Positions 16,270 to 24,064 of a stretch of 64,000 nt of DNA are shown here, piece by piece. The notes under the pieces are model-generated. The model ran no database searches. It saw only the letters and a program-made list of their open reading frames with translations, and had not been told where the DNA came from. The stretch is from assembly GCF_011682045.1 (NCBI RefSeq), contig NZ_VVIW01000003.1:372001-436000 (forward strand). The letters run 5' to 3'. Origin of the DNA: Massilia aquatica (GTDB lineage Bacteria > Pseudomonadota > Gammaproteobacteria > Burkholderiales > Burkholderiaceae_D). Positions within the stretch are counted from its first letter, which is position 1, and every line of letters starts with the position of its first letter. Position numbers and translations under genes: made by a program.

Positions 16270-17294
16270 TCTACGACGGCCTCGGCGAACAGTTGGACTT
16301 CGATCTCGCCGTTGTCGGCCAGTTGTTTGACGGTTGCCATGATGTCCTTGCGGGTCTGTTCGATGCGCGACATCGGCACCGGGCCGGCGCGGCGCAGCAG
16401 GTCGTCGAAGTTCTGGGCCTGGCGGCGCGGCATGGTGGTCAGGATCGCATCGCGGATCGCCGGTTCCGCGCCCTTGAGCGCGATCGCCCACTGTTCCAGC
16501 GGCACGTCGTCGAGGATGCGGGTAATCGTGGCCTCGGTCTGGCGCGACAGGATCAGGAAGTCGTACATGCTCATTTCGATTTCGGTCACCACGTCCGGAT
16601 CGTGGGCGCGCAGCAGTTCGACCATGCCGGCGCGGTTGCCCGGCAAGCGGTTGAGGATTTCGGCAACCTGGCGGATCCCTTCCACGCTGGCGCTCTGGGT
16701 GTCGAGCGCGCCCAGGCAGCGGGTCACCAGCTCTTCCAGTTCGGTCAAGAGGTCGCGGTCGATTTCGTCCAGGCGCGCCAGGTTCAGCAGGACCAGGTCG
16801 CGGCCCTCCAGCGGCAGGGCGTCGAGGATCTGGCCGGCCAGCGCCGGCGGGACAAACGCCAGGAACACCGCTTGCATCTGCACGTGCTCGTTGGCGATGT
16901 AGTCGGCCAGCCATTTTGGCGAGGCCCACTGCAGGCGCGCCATCATCGGGCGGATGGCGTCGCCGTAAATGTTGTTGAGGACGCTGTTGGCGATGTCGCT
17001 GCCGAGCGCCAGGTCGAGCGAGCGCTTGAGGTAGCTGCGCGAGGCGCCGTGCACGCCCGACTGCTGGCGGTAATCGTCGAAGAAGGTCTGCATCGCGATG
17101 CGCACCGAGTCGACCTTGATGCCGCTCATGCGCGACATGACTTGCGTCACTTCGAGCAGTTCTTCGCGGTCGAGGCAGCGCAGCACGGCGGCGGCCGGCT
17201 CTTCGCCAATGCTGAGCAGGACGATGGCGGCCTGTTCGACAGGGGTCAGTCCAGGCGCCTCTTCGGCGTCCACATTATTGTCCAGTTCGGCCAT
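16266..17294 (-). CDS. fliG: Flagellar motor switch protein FliG
   Basis: FliG links the MS-ring to the C-ring and is the rotor surface that contacts MotA. The 342-residue product has TPVEQAAIVLLSIGEEPAAAVLRCLDREE in pattern at the N-terminus, the middle EHVQMQAVFLAFVPPALAG segment (the EHPQ-like motif reads EHVQ) and the C-terminal charged torque helix DFLILSRQTEATITRILDDVPLEQWAIALKGAEPAIRDAIL-type. The EHPQ-to-EHVQ change is a small departure from consensus. The start lies inside the end of fliF, overlapping by 20 bp. Confidence 0.95.
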   Translation of the reverse strand: MAELDNNVDAEEAPGLTPVEQAAIVLLSIGEEPAAAVLRCLDREELLEVTQVMSRMSGIKVDSVRIAMQTFFDDYRQQSGVHGASRSYLKRSLDLALGSDIANSVLNNIYGDAIRPMMARLQWASPKWLADYIANEHVQMQAVFLAFVPPALAGQILDALPLEGRDLVLLNLARLDEIDRDLLTELEELVTRCLGALDTQSASVEGIRQVAEILNRLPGNRAGMVELLRAHDPDVVTEIEMSMYDFLILSRQTEATITRILDDVPLEQWAIALKGAEPAIRDAILTTMPRRQAQNFDDLLRRAGPVPMSRIEQTRKDIMATVKQLADNGEIEVQLFAEAVVE

Positions 17295-18990
17295 TTTTCT
17301 GCATCCATTGTTTGACGACTTCGGCGACCCGCTCCGGTTCCTTGGCAGCGAGGACTTTCAGGTGATCGACCATCACATCGACTGCCGATCCGGCAGGGGG
17401 AAGATCATAGTTTTCCAGCAGCGGCACCATTTGCAGCGGGGCGCCCAGGGCCGGGACCGCGCCGGCGTCGCCGAGGCGGGCATCACCGACGCGCATGGCG
17501 GGACCGGCGACAGCGGTGGCCGCACCAGCCGAACCGGCCGGGCCGCCCAGCAACTGGGCCTCGCCAGCGACGGCCGCAGCCGGGGCCAGGCGCACCGTGA
17601 GCAGGCGCAGCAGAGGACGGATGATCAGCAGGAAGCCGAGCAGGATGCCCACCGCCCACGCCGCCCAGCTGCTCATGTCGACCACGTTGTCGCGTTCCTG
17701 CCACCATGGGGCGGCGGCCGGCTGGACCGGGAAGGTCATGGCGGACACCGTCAGCACATCGCCGCGTTCGGTGTTGATGCCCAGGCCGCTGCGCAGGGTT
17801 TTTTCGATATTCGCCAGTTCGGCCGGGGTCCAGCCGGTTTTCGCGGCGGCCACGTTATTGTTCAGCACCACAGCGACGCTGAGCTTACGCAAACGGCCGC
17901 GGCTGCGCTTGATCTGGGTGATGTTGCGGTCGTACGCAAACTGGCGCGTGCTGGCGTTCTTGCGCGCGCTGCCATCGTCCGCTGCGGCGCCGGCGGCGCC
18001 GGCGGCGGCCTGCGGATCGGGCAGGGCCGGCGGACGGTTCGACAGGGTGCCCGGCACGCCCATGGCCATGCGGTTCTTTTCCTGCTCTTCGCGGGTCGCT
18101 TCGCTGGTTACTTTCGGGGCGTCGCCGTATTTTTCGCTGGTTTCTTCGATCTTGTCGTTGTCGATATCGGCGGTAACGCTGAGCTTGAAGTTATTCGCGC
18201 CCAGCACCGGGCCGAGCAGTTCATTCACATTGCCGCGCACCTGGTCCTGGTATTTCTTGGCGTTGGCGTCGCTGCCCTGGGCCGCGCCGTCGAAGCCTTC
18301 CGACAGGTCGATGCGGGACGACAGGTAATTGCCGGCCTGGTCGACCAGGCTCACCCGCGCCGGGGACAGGCTGGCAACGCTGCCCGAAACCATGTTGATG
18401 ATCGCGGCGATCTGTTCCGGCGCCAGGGTACGGCCCGGTTTCACGGCCACCACCACCGAGGCCGACGATTTTTCGCCGTCGCTGGCCACGAACGAGGTCG
18501 AGCGGGCGATCGACAGGTGCACGCGTGCCGAGGCGATCGCGTCCATCGAAAGGATGCTTTGCGCCAGTTCGCCTTCCAGGCCGCGGCGGAAGCGCACGTC
18601 CTGCACGAACTGCGACACGCCCAGCGGATCGTTCTTGTCCATCAGTTCCAGGCCGGCCGGCAGCTGGGCGGTGACGCCCTTGGCGGCCAGCAGCATGCGC
18701 ACCTTGCCCAGTTCCGAGGACGGCACCAGCAGCTGGCCGGTGTCCGGATGCAGGCGGTAAGCAATCTTGTCGGCGTCGAGCACGGCCATCATGTCGCCCG
18801 AGGCCACCCGTTCGTTGGCGCCGAAGACCGGCTTGTAACCCGCCTGGTCGTTCCACATGTACATCATCACCGCTGCCGTGATGGCGATCGCCAGCACCAG
18901 CATCGGGGTCAGGTTGTTGCGCAGCGCCGGCGGCAGCGACGGCATGGCGCCCATGCGCCCGGCGAAGGTGGATTTAAGAGAGGCAATCAC
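17275..18990 (-). CDS. fliF: Flagellar MS-ring protein FliF
   Basis: FliF forms the MS-ring, the base on which the flagellum is built. The 571-residue product has a first membrane helix LTPMLVLAIAITAAVMMYMW (about residues 27-46), ring-building motifs with GKVRMLLAAKGV and SQFVQDVRFRRGLEGELAQSI-type text, and the YRIDLSEGF-like and NELLGPVLGANNFKLSV segments. The second helix SWAAWAVGILLGFLLIIRPLL comes before a C-terminal FliG-binding tail. I prefer the GTG at 18990 (GGGAA upstream). A TTG at 19032 would add 14 residues but has no ribosome-binding site. Confidence 0.94.
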   Translation of the reverse strand: MIASLKSTFAGRMGAMPSLPPALRNNLTPMLVLAIAITAAVMMYMWNDQAGYKPVFGANERVASGDMMAVLDADKIAYRLHPDTGQLLVPSSELGKVRMLLAAKGVTAQLPAGLELMDKNDPLGVSQFVQDVRFRRGLEGELAQSILSMDAIASARVHLSIARSTSFVASDGEKSSASVVVAVKPGRTLAPEQIAAIINMVSGSVASLSPARVSLVDQAGNYLSSRIDLSEGFDGAAQGSDANAKKYQDQVRGNVNELLGPVLGANNFKLSVTADIDNDKIEETSEKYGDAPKVTSEATREEQEKNRMAMGVPGTLSNRPPALPDPQAAAGAAGAAADDGSARKNASTRQFAYDRNITQIKRSRGRLRKLSVAVVLNNNVAAAKTGWTPAELANIEKTLRSGLGINTERGDVLTVSAMTFPVQPAAAPWWQERDNVVDMSSWAAWAVGILLGFLLIIRPLLRLLTVRLAPAAAVAGEAQLLGGPAGSAGAATAVAGPAMRVGDARLGDAGAVPALGAPLQMVPLLENYDLPPAGSAVDVMVDHLKVLAAKEPERVAEVVKQWMQKNGRTGQ

Positions 18991-19033
18991 GCTGGTGGGT
19001 TCCCGTGGTAAGGGTGGAGTCGCAAACGGCAAC

Positions 19034-19390
19034 TTAGACAGGGAGCTTGATCAGCTCGTCCATCGCGCCCATGACCTTGTTACGCACTTGCATGAGCATC
19101 GAGAAGGACAGGCTCGCTTCCTGGCTGGCCAGCATGGCGCCGACCAGGTCGTCGCTCTTGCCGCTGTCGACATCGTTCATTTTCTGGCCGGCCGCGGCGT
19201 CTTGCTGGTTTACGCTTTCCAGCGCATCCTTCATGCTCTGCGTGAAAGAAAACCCGGCCGCCAGCTGCTGGCCGCCGGCATGGCCGATGTGCGCGTGCGC
19301 GGCCAGTTGACCGGCATCGTTGGCCAGTACCTTCATCTCCGACTGGAGCTGGGTAGCGAGCGTATTGCCTGTTGTGTTTCCGACTTCCAT
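19034..19390 (-). CDS. fliE: Flagellar hook-basal body protein FliE
   Basis: FliE connects the MS-ring to the rod and is an early export substrate. The 118-residue product ends with the FliE signature: FTQSMKDALESVNQQDAAAGQKMNDV in pattern, SGKSDDLVGAMLASQEASLSFSMLMQVRNKVM, then MDELIKLPV. I chose the ATG of MEVGNTTGN; upstream sequence in this frame does not look coding. It is the first gene of the long minus-strand operon and has a -24/-12 promoter about 320 bp upstream. Confidence 0.93.
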   Translation of the reverse strand: MEVGNTTGNTLATQLQSEMKVLANDAGQLAAHAHIGHAGGQQLAAGFSFTQSMKDALESVNQQDAAAGQKMNDVDSGKSDDLVGAMLASQEASLSFSMLMQVRNKVMGAMDELIKLPV

Positions 19391-19822
19391 GTTGTCATCC
19401 CTGCATAATTTTTTGTTCATAATCAAACAGTTACGACTGATTTTCTGTCGTAGCCGGCCTGAACGGTGAAGCGCCCAGTGTGCGCGTTCCGTGCCGCGAT
19501 TCCAAACGAAAACATGCTCGACGGCAAAAAATTTTATTGCTGAGTCGGGTAAAACCAACAAATTTCCCTAAACCTCTTGGAGGAGAAGCAAAGGTGTCGA
19601 AATGCCTAACGATATCGCTTACTGTTGGTAACGGGCGCAAGTGTGGGAACTTGAGCCATTCCCTTGAAATAATTGCCATAAGGAACCAAATAACCACTTA
19701 CCGCTTGGCAATTATAGTGCCACTTGGAAATTAAATCCATCAAATAAAGGTGCTCTGATATACTGTTTTCCTCAAACAAAACAAAGAGTTGCCCTCTTTG
19801 CCACGCACTTGCCGAGTTACTT
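19391..19822 (+). promoter_or_regulatory. 432-bp divergent control region between fliE and fliM operons
   Basis: No gene is visible here. The region is AT-rich compared with its flanks. It holds the -24/-12 element described separately, followed at 19717-19734 by GTGCCACTTGGAAATTA, which resembles the sequence in front of the flagellin genes. It must carry the start signals for the fliE operon (minus) and the fliM operon (plus). Confidence 0.75.
19707..19723 (-). promoter_or_regulatory. Candidate sigma-54 (-24/-12) promoter for the fliE operon
   Basis: On the minus strand the sequence reads TGGCAC-N5-TTGC, with the GG and GC dinucleotides at the spacing required by sigma-54. The complementary strand reads TGGCAA-N5-GTGC, so the element is nearly palindromic and could weakly serve fliM as well. 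Lateral flagellar early genes in other bacteria depend on sigma-54 and LafK, but no such activator gene is in the window. Confidence 0.6.
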
Positions 19823-20701
19823 ATGACCATGATAAATAAGACAAACTTGCCAACATCACCGCAAGTGCTCGACCCCCGCCTGCTGGGCCGGCCGGTGCAT
19901 TTGCTGCCCCAGTTCGCCGCCCAGGTGGCCGAGGATGTGGCGGTGGCCCTGCGCCAGAGCGCCGTGCGTCGCTACTGGGAGGGTTTCCGCATCGAAGCGG
20001 CCGGTTTCGTCGGCGCCCCCGACAGCACCCGGAGCGGACGCTGGCTGGCCTTCGAAGGCCCCGCCGGGAATATCGCTTTCGCCCTCGAACGCTCGCTGCT
20101 GCTGGCGGTGCTGAACCAGCGCTATGGCCGCCGCGGCGCCGCGCCCGGACCGGCGGTCGACCCGTCCACAGTACGCGTGACGGCCACGGAAGAACGCCTC
20201 GCAGTTGTGTTAGGTCAACAATTAGCCTCGGTCCTTGCCAGACGGGTGGATGCAAACCTTGCGCGGGCGCATAATGAAGCCAGTGCGCCTGCCGGCGAGC
20301 TGGTGCCGGGCAGCGTGCCGCCGGCGCCGCCCGCGCCGGATGGCTGGACCCTGGGCATTACCTTGCGCCAGGGCCAGGGTGGCGAATGCGGACAGGTATG
20401 GCTGGCGCTGGACCAGGACATGGTGGCGCGCGTATTGCAGGGACTCACGCCGGAGCGCGCGCGCGAACGCGCGCCGCAGGCCAGCGTGGCGCTCGGCAGT
20501 GCGCTGCAGGTGACCCTGGACGGGCGCCTGGTGAGCAAGGAAATCACGCTCGAAGCGCTGTTTTCCCTCAAACTGGGCGATATCATCCCGGTGACGGTGG
20601 GCCGGGCCGATGTCTTGCTGGCCGAGTCGCGTTTGTTTACTGCCGCGGTAACCGAGCATAACGGTACGCTCTGTTTAACCTCTTTTGAAGATAGCGACTA
20701 A
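19823..20701 (+). CDS. fliM: Short FliM-type motor switch protein (LfiM-like)
   Basis: FliM is the middle part of the C-ring. The 292-residue product has a FliM-like core (AEDVAVALRQSAVRRYWEGFRIEAAGFVG in pattern, GPAGNIAFALERSLLLAVLNQRYG) and a C-terminal SPOA domain (ALGSALQVTLDGRLVSKEITLEALFSLKLGDIIPV in pattern). It is shorter than polar FliM (about 320-335), and the N-terminal LSQxEIDALL CheY-binding peptide is missing: the protein starts MTMINKTNLPTSPQVLDPRLLG. The ribosome-binding site is weak. Its stop overlaps the fliN start (TAATG). Confidence 0.85.
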   Translation: MTMINKTNLPTSPQVLDPRLLGRPVHLLPQFAAQVAEDVAVALRQSAVRRYWEGFRIEAAGFVGAPDSTRSGRWLAFEGPAGNIAFALERSLLLAVLNQRYGRRGAAPGPAVDPSTVRVTATEERLAVVLGQQLASVLARRVDANLARAHNEASAPAGELVPGSVPPAPPAPDGWTLGITLRQGQGGECGQVWLALDQDMVARVLQGLTPERARERAPQASVALGSALQVTLDGRLVSKEITLEALFSLKLGDIIPVTVGRADVLLAESRLFTAAVTEHNGTLCLTSFEDSD

Positions 20702-21093
20702 TGAATATCAACGAGAACGAACTCCAGGCGCCGGATATGGCCGCCGGAATCGACGAAGAATTGATCATCGATGAACCTGTCATGGGCGTGCCCGCAGGGG
20801 TCGACAACACGCGCGCGGCCGACAAGCGGCCGCAGCGCGACTTGCCGCAGATGATGCGCAAGATTCCCGTGACCCTGACCCTGGAAGTGGGCTCGGCCAG
20901 GATTTCGCTGCAGGAACTGATGGCGATCGGGCCATCGAGCGTGATCGCGCTCGACGTGCTGGCCGGCGAACCGCTGGTCATCAAGGTCAACGGCACCCCG
21001 ATCGGGCGCGCCGAAGTGGTGGTTGCCGGCGAACAGTACGGTCTGAAGGTCATCGACCTCGATGGCCTCGACCTCGACCTCCTGACCGCATGA
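20701..21093 (+). CDS. fliN: Flagellar motor switch protein FliN
   Basis: FliN forms the base of the C-ring and helps dock FliH-FliI. The 130-residue product has a disordered acidic N-terminus and a C-terminal SPOA domain with RKIPVTLTLEVGSARISLQELMAIGPSSVIALD in pattern and GTPIGRAEVVVAGEQYGLKV. It overlaps fliM by 1 bp and fliP by 4 bp, leaving no room for a fliO gene. Confidence 0.93.
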   Translation: MNINENELQAPDMAAGIDEELIIDEPVMGVPAGVDNTRAADKRPQRDLPQMMRKIPVTLTLEVGSARISLQELMAIGPSSVIALDVLAGEPLVIKVNGTPIGRAEVVVAGEQYGLKVIDLDGLDLDLLTA

Positions 21094-21848
21094 AAAGCGC
21101 GGCACGCGCAGGTACGCTGGCTGTGCTCGCTTGCGGCCTGCTGCTGATGCTGGCCGCGCCTGCCCCGGCCTCGGCCCAGGACTTGCTGGCCGGGGTGATT
21201 CCCGGCGCCAAGACCGACCTGACGGTCAAGTCGCAGGTGCTGGTCCTGATGACCCTGCTTGGGCTGTTGCCCATCATGGTCATGATGATGACCTGCTTCA
21301 CCCGCTTCGTGATCGTGCTCTCGCTGCTGCGCCAGGCGCTCGGCCTGCAGCAGGGCTTGCCGAACCGGATCATCACCGGAGTCGCCCTGATCCTCACCCT
21401 GCTGGTGATGCGTCCGATCGGCGACCAGATCTGGCGCGAAGCCTTCGTGCCCTACGACCAGGACAAGATCGGCATGCAGGATGCGCTGAAGGTGGCCGAA
21501 GCGCCGCTCTCGCGCTTCATGCTGGCCCAGACCAGCAAGGCCGCGCTGGCCCAGGTGGCGCGCCTGGCGGGCGAACCGGCCGAGCTGGCGCCGCAGCAGC
21601 GCGCCTTCACGGTCAAGCTGGCCGCGTTTGTCCTGAGCGAGCTGAAAACCGCGTTCCAGATCGGCGCCATGCTGTTCATTCCTTTCCTGATCATCGACCT
21701 GGTGGTGTCCTCGGTGCTGATGGCGATGGGCATGATGATGCTCTCGCCGCTGGTCATTTCCCTGCCCTTCAAGCTGCTGCTGTTCGTGCTGGTCGATGGC
21801 TGGACCCTGACCGTCAACACCCTGGTCGGCAGCATCCGGCCGTTCTGA
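21090..21848 (+). CDS. fliP: Flagellar export gate protein FliP
   Basis: FliP forms the core of the export gate together with FliQ and FliR. The 252-residue product has a cleavable signal peptide (about residues 1-29, ending ASAQ). It also has VLVLMTLLGLLPIMVMMMTCFTRFVIVLSLLRQALG in pattern, the LVMRPIGDQIW and LSELKTAFQIGAMLFIPFLIIDLVV-type segments and GMMMLSPLVISLPFKLLLFVLVDGW-type text. It keeps the FliP TCFTR and ELKTAFQIG motifs. Confidence 0.96.
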   Translation: MKSAARAGTLAVLACGLLLMLAAPAPASAQDLLAGVIPGAKTDLTVKSQVLVLMTLLGLLPIMVMMMTCFTRFVIVLSLLRQALGLQQGLPNRIITGVALILTLLVMRPIGDQIWREAFVPYDQDKIGMQDALKVAEAPLSRFMLAQTSKAALAQVARLAGEPAELAPQQRAFTVKLAAFVLSELKTAFQIGAMLFIPFLIIDLVVSSVLMAMGMMMLSPLVISLPFKLLLFVLVDGWTLTVNTLVGSIRPF

Positions 21849-21876
21849 CGATGGGAGACAGTATGGGAGAGAGGCG

Positions 21877-22146
21877 ATGACCCCCGACGTGGCGGTGGAC
21901 CTGATGGTCGGCGCCTTGCAAATCGTCATGCTGATGGTGCTGGTGCTGGTGGTGCCGGGCCTGATCATGGGCCTGCTGGTGGCGCTGGTGCAGGCCGCCA
22001 CCCAGATCAACGAGCAGACCCTGAGCTTCCTGCCGCGCCTGCTGGTGACCCTGCTGGCGGTGATCATGGCCGGGCACTGGATGACGTCCTACCTGATGGA
22101 TTACTGCGTCTCCGTGTTCCAGCGCGCCGCCGCCCTGGTCGGATAA
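21877..22146 (+). CDS. fliQ: Flagellar export gate protein FliQ
   Basis: FliQ is the small two-helix subunit of the export gate. The 89-residue product has VDLMVGALQIVMLMVLVLVVPGLIMGLLVALVQAATQINEQTLSFLP in pattern; the QAATQINEQTLSFLPR motif is near-invariant in FliQ. The start has GGGAGAGAGG upstream. Confidence 0.95.
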   Translation: MTPDVAVDLMVGALQIVMLMVLVLVVPGLIMGLLVALVQAATQINEQTLSFLPRLLVTLLAVIMAGHWMTSYLMDYCVSVFQRAAALVG

Positions 22147-22152
22147 CGCAGC

Positions 22153-22929
22153 ATGGAGCTGGCCGGCTACCTGTTGCCGTTCCTGAACGCCCTGTGGTGG
22201 CCGTTCGTGCGCAACCTGGCCTTGCTGAGCGCGGCGCCCGTGGTGGGCGACATCCTGGTGCCGCTGCCGGTGCGCGTGCTGCTGGCGCTGGTGCTGGCCT
22301 TCATCATGCTGCCGTTCAGCCCGGGCAACGCGGTGGTCGATCCGTTTTCGGTGATGGGCATCGCCACCACCCTCGAACAAGCCGTGATCGGCGGCGTGCT
22401 GGGGCTGGCGATGCATTTTTCGATGTCGATCATTAATGTGCTCGGTTACCTGGTGTCGAGCCAGATCGGTTTTTCGATGGCCCAGATGAACGATCCGGTC
22501 AACGGCACGGCCTCGGACGTGGTCTCGGGCATGCTGTCCTTGCTGGCGATCATCGTGTTTTTCGCCATCGACGGGCACCTGGTGCTGACCGGCGTGCTGG
22601 CGACGAGCTTCAAGGCCTGGCCGGTGGGCGCAAGCTACGCCCCGATGCTGCTGGGCACGGTGGCGCTGAAGGCGGCCTGGATTTTTTCGGCCGCCATGCT
22701 GCTGGCGCTGCCGATCGTGTTTTCCACCCTGGTGGTGCAGCTCGGCTTTGGCCTCTTGAACCGGGTGGCGCCGTCGCTGAACCTGTTTTCGCTGGGCTTT
22801 TCGCTGACCACCCTGTTCGGCCTGATGATGCTGATCCAGATCGTGCGCTTCATTCCCGAACACTATATTGCGATGAGCAACCAGATCCTTGAACTGATCG
22901 ACCAACAGATGAAGGCGGCCCATGGCTGA
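22153..22929 (+). CDS. fliR: Flagellar export gate protein FliR
   Basis: FliR completes the FliPQR export gate. The 258-residue membrane protein has five or six hydrophobic helices, the PVRVLLALVLAFIMLP segment, IGGVLGLAMHFSMSIINVLGYLVSSQIGFSMAQMNDP-type sequence and the C-terminal GFGLLNRVAPSLNLFSLGFSL motif typical of FliR. It starts 6 bp after fliQ and overlaps flhB by 8 bp. Confidence 0.95.
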   Translation: MELAGYLLPFLNALWWPFVRNLALLSAAPVVGDILVPLPVRVLLALVLAFIMLPFSPGNAVVDPFSVMGIATTLEQAVIGGVLGLAMHFSMSIINVLGYLVSSQIGFSMAQMNDPVNGTASDVVSGMLSLLAIIVFFAIDGHLVLTGVLATSFKAWPVGASYAPMLLGTVALKAAWIFSAAMLLALPIVFSTLVVQLGFGLLNRVAPSLNLFSLGFSLTTLFGLMMLIQIVRFIPEHYIAMSNQILELIDQQMKAAHG

Positions 22930-24064
22930 CGACGCGAGCGGTGGCGACAAGACCGAAAAGGCCTCGCAGCAAAAGCTGCGCAAGGCCCGTGAAGAAGGGC
23001 AGGTGGTGCGTTCGCGCGACCTGGCCACCGCGATCGGCATCCTGGTCAGCCTGAAAGTGTTTTCCATGATGCTGCCGAGCTACCTGGAGTCCTTCCGCAG
23101 CCTGTTCGCGCTGGTCTTCATTCCGCTCGGGGCCGACGGCGCCATCGAAAACCTGAGCTCGACCATTTTCACCAGTTCCATGTGGCTCTTGATCACCATG
23201 GTGCTGCCGCTCCTGGGCGTGCCGTTCGCGGTGGTGCTCTCGTCCCTGATTCCGGGCGGCTGGGTGATCAGCACCAAGAACATGGCGCCCAAGATGGACC
23301 GCCTCTCGCCCATGAAAAACCTGGGCAACCTGTTTACCGCCAAGCACGGCATCGGCGTGGCGACCTCGGTCGGCAAGGCCGTCGTGCTCGGCTGGGTGCT
23401 GGTGCACGTGAGCCGCTCGGGCATGAACGCCTTTGTCGAATTGCAAAAAATGCCGCTCAGCACAGCGCTGCCGGCCGGCGCCGGGATGATGCTCGACGCC
23501 CTGATGGCGATGTGCATGGTGTTCGTCATGTTCGCCGTGCTCGACGTGCCGGTGCAGGCTTTCCTGTTCGCGCGCAACCAGCGCATGAGCAAGCACGACC
23601 AGAAGGAAGAACACAAGAGCAGCGAAGGCAAGCCCGAAGTGCGCCAGCGCATCCGCCAGTTGCAGCAGCAGATGGCACGGCGCAGCGTGAGCAAGACCGT
23701 GCCCACGGCCGACGTCGTCATTGTCAATCCGGAACACTATGCGGTCGCGCTCAAGTACGAGGCCAGCCGCGCCGAAGCGCCCTTCGTGGTGGCCAAGGGA
23801 GTCGACGAGATGGCCCTGTTCATCCGCCAGATTGCAAAACAGCACAATATCGAGACCCTGGAGCTGCCGCCGCTGGCGCGCGCGATCTACAATACCAGCC
23901 AGGTCCAGCAGCAAATTCCGGCCCAGCTGTACCAGGCCGTGTCGCAGGTGCTCAACTATGTGCTGCAACTGAACGCTTTTCGTGCCGGCCGGCGCACTGC
24001 GCCGCCACGTTTCCCCAACGAGGTGGTCGTGCCATCTCATCTGAGTGAGGTTCCCGCCACATGA
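22922..24064 (+). CDS. flhB: Flagellar export switch protein FlhB
   Basis: FlhB controls the switch of export from rod and hook to filament substrates. The 380-residue product starts with the FlhB cytosolic DKTEKASQQKLRKAREEGQVVRSRDL-type motif, has four membrane helices, and carries the autocleavage site as NPEH at residues 269-272 where NPTH is usual. The Asn-Pro pair needed for cleavage is intact. The C-terminal domain continues HYAVALKYEASRAEAPFVVAKG. It overlaps fliR by 8 bp and flhA by 4 bp. Confidence 0.95.
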   Translation: MADDASGGDKTEKASQQKLRKAREEGQVVRSRDLATAIGILVSLKVFSMMLPSYLESFRSLFALVFIPLGADGAIENLSSTIFTSSMWLLITMVLPLLGVPFAVVLSSLIPGGWVISTKNMAPKMDRLSPMKNLGNLFTAKHGIGVATSVGKAVVLGWVLVHVSRSGMNAFVELQKMPLSTALPAGAGMMLDALMAMCMVFVMFAVLDVPVQAFLFARNQRMSKHDQKEEHKSSEGKPEVRQRIRQLQQQMARRSVSKTVPTADVVIVNPEHYAVALKYEASRAEAPFVVAKGVDEMALFIRQIAKQHNIETLELPPLARAIYNTSQVQQQIPAQLYQAVSQVLNYVLQLNAFRAGRRTAPPRFPNEVVVPSHLSEVPAT

